Below, one piece after another: positions 34,885 to 45,200 of a DNA stretch of 64,000 nt. The stretch spans positions 124,132,614 to 124,196,613 of the forward strand of contig CM051521.1 in assembly GCA_028015205.1 (NCBI GenBank), read 5' to 3'. Under the pieces are notes generated by a model, which saw only the letters and a list, made by a program, of their open reading frames with translations, was not told where the DNA came from and searched no databases. The stretch's first letter is position 1, and each line of letters starts with the position of its first letter. Position numbers and translations under genes: made by a program. The stretch is from Mytilisepta virgata (taxonomy: Eukaryota; Mollusca; Bivalvia; Mytilida; Mytilidae).

Positions 34885-36101
34885 CTAAAATTAGGGGAAA
34901 CGGCTTCCCTGTATTCTTGGACCTTTGCCTTTTCTTTTCTATATAAATGACTTACCATTATATTTACAATACACTAGTCCTGATTTATATGCAGATGATA
35001 CTACCATTCACTGTTCATCTTCTAATATATGTGACATCAATAGAAAATTGAATTTTGATATACAAAATGTGCAAGAATGGTGTAATGAAAAAGATATGAT
35101 GATAAATGTAATAAAATCCAAATCAATGCTTGTATCATCCAGTAAAAGAATTAGAAACAATACTATCAATGTGTTCTTTAATAATACATTGCTGGATAAT
35201 GTTAAATGTGAAAAATTATTAGGTGTAACAATTGTTTATCTTGGGCTGAACATATTAACAAACTAGTTTCAAAAATTTCTTCTCGGCTTGGACTGATGTG
35301 CAGATTAAAATCTTATCTTCCATCAGATGGTTTAATTTTGTTCTCTAATGGTTATATCTTACCATTGTTTGATTATTGTTGTACAATATGGGGCCAAGCC
35401 AGTTTAGCAAATTTAAAAAAGTTGTATAAGTTCAGTACAAAAAAGGGCTGCAATAATTATACATAATGAGACATACCTACCAAGATACTATTAAAAAACT
35501 TGAATGGCTATCTATTTTTAAAAGAATTGATTATCACAAAGGTGTTTAAATGCGTCAATAATCTTGCTCCAGAATATTTATGTGATGTCTTTAATACTGC
35601 TAATAATGCTTCAACTTATTCTTTACGGTCAACAAAAAGAAGAAATTTGTTTGTACCTCGTCCAAATACAAATTTTATGAAGAAAAGTTTTTACTATTCT
35701 GGAATCGTTTTATGGCAGACCTAAAATTGAATAAAAACATAGAAACCTTCAAAAGAAATTATACAGATTACTTAAAGATCCGTGAAGCTTTCTAAATTTG
35801 TTAAATTATAGTCACAGTATTGGAAGGCGAGATATCCTATTGTTTCAATGTTTATATTAAATGTAATAATTTTATTAATTATATATGTATACATGGATCA
35901 TTTTATACTTCATATACAGTTCCTGATGTATATAGATGGTCTACATGGTATGGATCTTTGTAGAAATTGGATCAATGTTAGATTAATTTATTGTGTGTGT
36001 TTTATTAATTTACATTTTAATTCAGGGCCTCAGGTAAGATTAGTATTTTAACTAACTATGTTACCATCTTTAAATAAAGACATTAGGTACTTACTTACTT
36101 A
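34885..36101 (+). mobile_element. LINE 3' half: reverse transcriptase with YADD box, frameshifted
   Basis: The frame has ILGPLPFLFYINDLP and the catalytic box LYADDTTIH (34980-35010). It continues in another frame through SSRLGLMCRLKSYLP and DYCCTIWGQASL, then VFKCVNNLAPEYLCDVF, and stops at about 35795. Frameshifts near 35230 and 35440 break it. The untranslated tail ends in AATAAAGACATT and a TTAC repeat near 36101, typical of CR1/Rex-like LINE 3' ends. It stops about 110 bp before the SLC39A11 start codon. Confidence 0.85.
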
Positions 36102-36210
36102 GCTGTGCACTTTCTGGTGCTCTGTTGCTAGGAGATGCGTTTATAGGTATTAAGATAAATCATATTTCGACTCTTTAATGAGGAGGTTATAAAGGCGATC
36201 AGCTGTAAAC

Positions 36211-39200
36211 ATGATTGCTGGCCAAAATGCAATTTTTCAAACATTACTTGGAACACTCTTCACCTGGGGATTAACAGCTCTTGGTGCTGGTTTAGTGTTC
36301 ATTTTCAACAGCAGTCAGGTGTGTGTTTATTGATCTAGTTTGATAGAGATCGTATCACTGTTCGCTCTATCTTGGGTGACAGGTGTTTCTTCAGCTCTTG
36401 CCACATGGGCATATCACCACTGATTACTGATCACACGAATCAGTCTACCCTACAGTAAGGATTCTTGTAAAATATAATCCCTTACGCCTCCATTTGCTGT
36501 ATTGCATCATCCTGAAACTCAATAAATTAACAAAAGGGTATGTGATAAGAGACCAGTTGATCAGCGTTTTACTAGGTTGTGAGTTCGAATCTCAATCTTA
36601 ATTGACAAGGATTGTCAATTTTCCTACCGAAGGTCGTGGTTTGCTCCATATAATCTGGCTTCCTCCACTAATAAAAACTGGCCACCATGAAATAGCCAAA
36701 TGTGCTGAAAACAGAATAAAACCCCAACAAAACAAACAAAAAAATCAAATTTCTGAAATTCCTAAAATTACCAAAATCATAATTGACATGATTGATACCT
36801 TGTGCAAAATTAACAAATATCACTGCTATTTTACGTATAAGGCATATAATACTGTTTTATTCTACTTACAGAGAAGAGTATTAGATGTCAGTTTAGGGTT
36901 TGCAGCTGGGGTAAGTTCATTTTGCAGAATTGGGCATTCACATATGTTATAACTGTTTTTCATATATAAATCTAAATAATAAGCTTTGAAATAACAGGAT
37001 TTTATGTAGAGTTAACATTGGTTTTAAAATACAGAGAAAAAAAAATTTAAGGAGAAGATAACTCATGAAAACCACACATTTTACAATATTTCTACATATA
37101 AACAAAAAGTAATGATAACTTTTAGAATGCACAGAAAAATTTTGGAGGTAATATGTTGATCACTTTCATGTTGTTAAAAACCTACACAGTTTAGCTGATA
37201 AATTAAGTCAACCAGACAAGACTGCTTGCTGATTTTCGAGAAAATTTCAGTCAACATTTCATGGTCAAAACATCCTGCTGAACATAATAAAACAAAGTAT
37301 ATGTTGATCAAGGAAAATTTCAACAAAATGAAAAAAGTCTTTTGGGAATTAATGTAATAATGGGTTGTGAAAATTTTGTTTAGATCTTAATTCAGTGATA
37401 TAAAATATTTGAAAATTTGATTTTGTTTTTGTGTCTGTATGAATAAATAAATATACAATACATAGTAATTGTTGGAAAATATAAAATTTATTTGGGCGAG
37501 CTTTAGAAACATGAGAAAAGGCGAGTTTTAGCAAGCCTTTTCCACATGTTTTGCAGTGAGCCCAAATCAATTTTATATTTGCTGACAATGACTTTGTATT
37601 GACTTTATCCTGCAATCCCCTTTAGATGCGTAAAATGCCTTAAAATTACCTTTGAAGTTGAAATTCAACTGCCGTGAAAACACGGGAAATGCCACAACGT
37701 CATCTGGTACATTCAATACCCTCCTCACACTCTTCATGTAAACAAGTACCAGTAGACTATTAGGTCATTGACTTAACACGATTAAAGTTATTCTACCACT
37801 GTTATTAGACCGGAAATGGCTTGATTGCAGGATAAAGAAAGAATATATGGACCATTTCATTTGTAAGTAATCTGCCTAATAATGAGTATTAGATCTGCTG
37901 ATGATTGAACATATTGATCAAGCAATAATTGACTTCGATATCACCCAGATTCCCATAATTTTATTGCTTGGTCAAGAAATAATTAACTTTACAAATTTTT
38001 GTTGAAAACATACATATATATGTATGTACAAAGTCTCATCCTAAAGCATATATTTTGAAAACACTTATATTGATGGTTTTAGGTTTTATCTGTGTCTGAA
38101 CATTTCGATGTAATAGAAGTTCATTTTTGACTGATATTTGAGTAATGATGGTATGTGTTAGTTAGGTTATGGCCAAAATCTGAACATTTTGATGTGGTAG
38201 ATGTTAAGTTTTGACTAACATTTGAATAATGATGGTATATGTTAGGTTATGGCAGATATCTGAACACTTTGATGTGATAGATGTTAAGCTTTGACTAACA
38301 TTTGAATAATGATGGTATATGTTAGGTTATGGCCGATATCTGAACATTTGTATGATATATTTTCTGCTTTGATTGTTATTTGACATATTAGGTTATGACT
38401 GCAGCTTCTTACTGGTCATTACTAGCCCCAGCAATAGAATTGGCAGAATTGTCAGGACTTTATGGTAACAATGGACAGTGGGCATTTATACCTGTAGCTG
38501 TCGGCTTTGTTTTAGGAGCTCTGTTTGTGTATGGTGCTGACGTTTTTATGCCTTATATTGTAAGTACAGCACTGAATATGTATGCTGTAATATACTAAGA
38601 TATGCCATATATTGTGAGTATAGCACTGAATATGTATGCTGTAATATACTAAGATATGCCATATATTGTGAGTATAGCCCTGAATATGTATGCTGAAATA
38701 TACTACAATATGAAATTCATTAGATTTTGTTGGATACCAATTTTGATGTTTTTCATTTGTAAATAGAACCACAAATTTAAATGTGTGACAAAATGTCGTA
38801 ATACGTTATTAGGCCAACTAAAATTAATTAGTAGATTTTCATCCAACTTTTTGAAAAAAATAGGGCGGGTGGGAGGATTTTATTTTTAGCTCACCTGACC
38901 CGAAGGGTCAAGTGAGCTTTTCTCATCACTTGGCGTCCGTCGTCCGTCGTCGTCCGTCGTCGTCCGTCGTCCGTTAACTTTTACAAAAATCTTCTCTGAA
39001 ACTACTGGGCCAAATTGAACCAAACTTGGCCACAAGCATCATTAGGGTATCTAGTTTAAAAAATGTGTCCGATGACCCCGCCTGCCAACCAACATGGCCG
39101 ACATGGCTAAAAATAGAACATAGGGGTAAACTGCAGTTTTTGTCTTATATCTCAAAAACTAAAGCAATTAGGGCAAAACTGACATGGGGTAAAAATGTTC

Positions 39201-42200
39201 ATCAGGTCAAGATCTACCTGTCATGAAATTTTCAGACGAATCGGTCAACCCTTTGTTGGGTTATTGGCCCTGAATTGTTAATTTTTAGGAAATTTTACAG
39301 TTTTAGGTTATTATCTTGAATATTATTATAGATAAAGACAAATTGTTAACAGCAAAAATGTTCAACAAAGTAAGATCTACAAATAAGTCAACATGACCAA
39401 AATCATTGATTGACCCCTTATAGGAGTTTTTGCCCTTTAAAGACGGCATCCAGCATAAACTTTCCTTTAAAGATCTTTTCCTCTCAAACCACTGGGCCAA
39501 TTGAGACCAAACTTTGGTGGAATGGTCCTTGGGTGGCCCCCTTCCAAAATTATGTCTGGCATCCCCGACTTCCAACCGAGATGACTGCTGTTACTAAAAA
39601 TAGAAAAAAAGGGGGGGCGACTTTTAAAAATCGTCTTATATGAAACTACAAGTCCAGTTGGAACCAAAGTTGGCAGTAATAGTTCTTAGAAGGTTCTCTT
39701 TCAGAAATGTGTCCAATGACCCGGACTGTTAACCAAGATGGCCGCCACAGCCGAACTTAGTTTAACATAGGGCCCTATTGGAAAATTCATTGAAAATCTT
39801 CTTGTCTTAAACCACTTGACCAATTGGAACCAGACTTAGCAGCAATGGTCCTTAGATGGTCCTCTTACAGAGGTGTGTCTGATGACCCAGACTGTCAACC
39901 AAGATGGCCGCCACACCCGAACTTAGTTTAACATAGGGCCCAATAGGAAAATTCATTGAAAAATCTTCTTGTCTGAAACCACTTGACATATTGGAGCCAG
40001 AGTTGGCAGCATTGGTCCTTAGGAGGTCCTCTTTCAGAAATGTGTCCGATTTCGTGGACTGTGAACCAAGATGGCCGCCACAGCAGAACTTAGTTTAACA
40101 TAGGACCCTATGGGAAATTTACTCAAAAATCTTCTCGTCTGAAACCACTAAGCCAATTAGTATTAGACTTGGCAGCAATGGTCCTTAGATGGTCCTCTTT
40201 CATAATTTTGTGCGATGACCCGGACTGTCAACCAAGATGGCTGCCACAACCGAACTTAGTTTAACACAGGGCCCTATAGGAAAATTCATTGAAAAATCTT
40301 CTTGTCTGAAACAACTTGACATATTGGAGCAGGACTTGGTGGCATTGGTCCTTAGGATGTCCTTTTTCAGAAATATTTTTGATTTCGTGGACTGTGAACC
40401 AAGATGGCTGCCACATCAGAACTTAGTTTAACATAGGACACTATGGGAAATTCACTCAAAAAACTTCTCATCTGAAACCACTAAGCCAGTTAGAATTAGA
40501 CTTGGCAGCAATGGTCCTTAGATGTTCTCTTTCAGAATTTTGTGTGATGACCCAGACTGTCAACCAAGATGGCCACCATTCCCAAACTTAGTTTAACATA
40601 GGGCCCTATGGAAAAATTCATTGAAAAATCTTCTTGTCTGAAACCACTTGACATATTGGAGCCAGACTTGGCAGCATTGGTCCTTAGGAGGTCCTCTTTC
40701 AGAAATATGTCCGATCACCCGGATTGTCAACCAAGATGGCTGCCACACCGAACTTTGTTAAATATTGGACCCTATAGGAAAATTCATTTAAAAAACTTCT
40801 TGTCTGAAACCGCTTAGCCAGTTGGAACAAGACTTAGCAGAAATGGTCCTTAGATGGTTCTCTTTTAGAAATGTATCCATTGACCTGGACTAAACCAAGA
40901 TGACTGCCACAGCTGAAATTAGTTTAACATAGAATCCTATAGAAAAACAAGCCAAATTGACTGCAACACTTAAATTTTTAGATCTGCTCAAGGTGAAAAG
41001 TTAAATCCAGGTGAGCGATACAGGCTCTTGAGAGCCTCTAGTTTATTTTTTATTTCATATGAAACTTTTTTTTAAGGTGTTATTAATATGTAAACGTTAT
41101 AAAATGGCTTATACCGCTTACTACTCTGAGAATCACGAAAACCATGTTGAATTGTAACAGGAAGTTAACAAAAAACTAAATTATTGACACGGATACCGGT
41201 AACGGAGATGAACAAAATCCGGAAATCGTTAATTTTAGAAAATAAAAAAAATCGGGGCGGCACGATTTTCGAGGGGCGGGCGGGGATGAAAATCTATCAA
41301 TTAATTTTAATTGGCCTTACTAGAATTGACAAAACAATGAAATCGGAAGCCGCCAAACAATAATTTCTTACTGATCCACAAAAATTCATATCTGTAGAAA
41401 TAAATGAATTGAAAGTACACTAATAACACACAAATTATTTAACAATTAATATTTGTGCTGAATAAAAAGAACCCATTTTATCGACTCGTATGTTGCTACC
41501 TGTATTTTTAGAGTGAGAATATTTCTTACTTGAAAAAAAACCAATATTTTACTCTTAAAGTTTTTGTTACTGATGTTAAGTAAAACAATATATGTATAAG
41601 TCTGTCAACTCTTCTTGTAGGGAGGCAGTGGAACAAATGTTATGATGTCACTAGATACAGACTATAAACAACAGAAGGATGGTGATGTACAAATAAACTT
41701 AGCTACTCAAGACGGACAATATAGTATGTGTTAACTTGGGTGCAACATAACTTTTATTACTCAGAGGCATAAGAAATCAACAAAAACTGAGTTATTGGGT
41801 ACAAATAGTTCAAATAAAGTTTTAAACTGCGATTACACCAGCTAAGGATATCCATGCTGTTGAATTTGCAAAAGTTTTGTCTTTGTTCATAGAGAAATAG
41901 TGAATGTGTCATGATGCAAAAAATTAAACAACATTTATGGAAAATATAATGGTTTATTTTGGATAAACAGTAATTCTCACCTTTATTGGGACAACCTTTA
42001 ACATCTAGTTTCAGAGAAATTTCAAATGGCTAAATGTCGAAACTCCATTCAAAATGTTGGTGCAAACTTTTTATTGATATTTTTAATTACAAATTTATTT
42101 CATGTAGTATTTTTCACTATTGAATTTTCTGCAAAATATTGTGGGCAATACCTCTTGGTATACACACACTGGGTAGGAAGCAAAATTAAGATTAAAATCA

Positions 42201-45200
42201 TCACTGCGCACAATTAATTGATACCTACAGATTTTCTTAAATGTTTACTTACCAGGTTATACAAGATCTAATAATACTGTTCCCCAGCGACGGAAAACAG
42301 CTGCTGGTGGACTAATTTCCAATGAAGAAGAAAATAATTCATTTAGTGATAACATTTCCCCCTCACAGAACACCAGCTGGAAAAGAATTTTACTTCTAAT
42401 AATAGCTATTACAGTTCATAATATACCAGGTATTTATTGATGTTAGTTCCGTTAATGAATTATTCAGATTGAATCCTCAGATATGTTCAGTTTGATTGGG
42501 CATCATAATGACAGCACTATATATATTTTGTCAAGTCATTTAATGAAAAACTAAAATTGATAAAAAACTTTAGTAAAAAAATAATGAGTTATCTCCCATG
42601 TAAACACTATTTTGCAGCCAGAACTTCGAGTTCTGAGGAAATAATTTATCCTAGAATTCTGAGAATTGTTGGATATTTTCTTATTTTTTAGCTCACCTGG
42701 CCAATGGCCATGTGAGCTTTTCTCATCACTTGGCGTCCGTTGTCTGTCTGTTAACTTTTCACATTTTAATCTTCTCCTCTGACACCACTGGGCCAAATGG
42801 AATTCAATTTGGCAGTAAGCATCTATGTAAGGTCCTTTATAAAATGTGCTCATTTCATCCTAATCAGACAACAAACATGGGCAATTGTTGTTTCTGATTT
42901 AAAAAATCTCCTCTGAAACTGCTTGTCCAAATGGAATAAAACTTGACATGAAGAATCTATGGGAATTTTCCGCATTTCATCCTGATCGTGCAACAAATAT
43001 GGCCATCATGGGCAATTCTTGTTTCTCGTTGGTTGATTTTTTTTTAATTTTCTCCTCTGAAATCGATTGGCCAAATGAAAGCATATATGGCAGGTCCTTT
43101 ATAAAGTTTCCACATTTCATCCCGATCGGACTACAAATATGGCCACCATCGGCAATTCTTTTTTCTAATTGGCTGATATAAAACAATCCTCTCCTCTGAA
43201 GTCACTTGGCCAAATGGAACAAAACTTGACAGGAAGCATCTATGGTAGGTTTTTTACAAAGTTTCCTCATTTCGTCCCAATCAGGCAACAAACATGTGCA
43301 ATTCTTGATTCTCATCGGTTGATTAAAAACAGTTTTTTTCAGGAACTGCTGGCCAAAACTGTCAGCCAAACTTGACAAGAAGCATTTAATTTATAGAAAG
43401 TCTTGTATGAAAATAATGTTTTCATCCTGATTTGATGACAAGCATGGCTGCCTGGACAATTCTTGTTTCTGATTTGCTCATATCAAGAAATCTTTCTCTC
43501 TGAAACTACTTGACCAAATGGAATGAAACTTGAAAGAAGGCATCTGTGAGAGGTTTTTTACAAATATCCTCATTTTGTCCAGATCAGGCAACACACATGG
43601 CGGTCATGTGCAATTCTTGTTTCTGATTGGTTGATTTAAAGAAAAAAAATTCTCTGAAATTGATGAGCCAAATAGAGCCAAACTTGACAGAAAGTGTCTA
43701 TAGCCTATAACAAAAATCTACAGAACTGCAGAATTGCTTGATACCAAACATGGTCTGAATGTTCCACATAAGGTACTCACCAAGTGTTATTACTTTGGTG
43801 CCAATCCCTCATTCAAGATGGCCAACAGCAAAGGATTTAGGTTAACATAAGAGCCTATGGGAAATACAGGCAAAACTTCTGGAGAACCGCTGAATTTTAG
43901 AATATGCTGACCTGTAAGTAGAAGGACCTTGATGCAGAAAAATTTGGTCCCTAAAAGGCTTACCACACTTCATAATGATAAGGAAAAGGGACTTTTCTAT
44001 TTTAGGTACATCAATAACAACGGCTTTCATGCCAGGTGAGCGATACAGGCTCAGCCCTCTGAGCCTCTAGTTTTAAATTTACAACATAGAAATTTTGACT
44101 TATTTCAGAGGGTCTAGCAGTAGGGGTAGGGTTTGGTGCTGTAGGGAAAACTCCATCTGCAACTTTTGAAAAAGCTAGGTATGTATATTCACAACTTATG
44201 ACTTTACAGATATCCTAATTGGTGGTAATTTTTTTATAACCGTCGATGAAAAATTCCAGATAATATTTTAATTAAATTAAGGAGATAACCATATTTTACT
44301 TAAAGAACATGCTGTAGAAATTTGCAAGTTGTGTTTTCTGGTTATATTTAGTTGAGTCAGTAAATGAATATTAGAACATGTAGGATAAGGAAGATGTTGG
44401 GAGTTGTACAATTGAATGGGAATTTTAAATTTTAAGTAAAAATGTTAAAATTATATTGATCTTTTAACTTACTGATTATAAATGTAACAAATCTTAAAAA
44501 AAAAAAATTTCAACCAAATGATTTAATTAAAATTTGTTACATGGTACATAATATTTTTACAGGAATTTAGCAGTAGGCATTGGTATACAAAATTTCCCAG
44601 AAGGTTTAGCAGTAAGTCTTCCTTTAAGAGGAGCGGGTATGTCTACATTAAAAAGTTTTTGGTAAGATTTAAGATTATATTTACCATTAACATTTCATAT
44701 TAACCCCTTATTTGTCATTTGCACTTGGGTATATCTTGTCTTCCACGAAAAATACATTCCCTTTTGTAGTTTACATGTGATGTTACTCAACGTGATTTGT
44801 CCCGTGTTGACTCCTGAAAGTCCAACATAAAAATTCAAGATAAAGAAGTAACAGATGTGTGGTGTAATCAAACATATATTATGAAACTTGAAAAATAAAA
44901 GCTATTGGGGTGAATTTCTCTTGCCTACAGCAGAGTGAAATTTTATATTCCCAGCATGCATTTTCTGCAGATACATACTCCTTAATATAATATATCTCAT
45001 TCTGTTTATAACACAGAAAAGATGACTACAATGACAGGACCTTTGATCGCAGTGCTATAGTGCATGGAGATTTTTGTCCCCCGCCACAACGCGATGCGGG
45101 GGATATGGTAATGCCGGGCGTCCGTCCGTCCGTCCACCTTGTAAGCGCTCTAGCAAATTTATTTCTTGACCGATTTGGATAATATTTATACAGTAGCTTT

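Noticed and set aside
39026..40817. Short frames within 38880-41041
   Set aside because: They recur in each inner unit of the repeat and change frame between units, so they are by-products.
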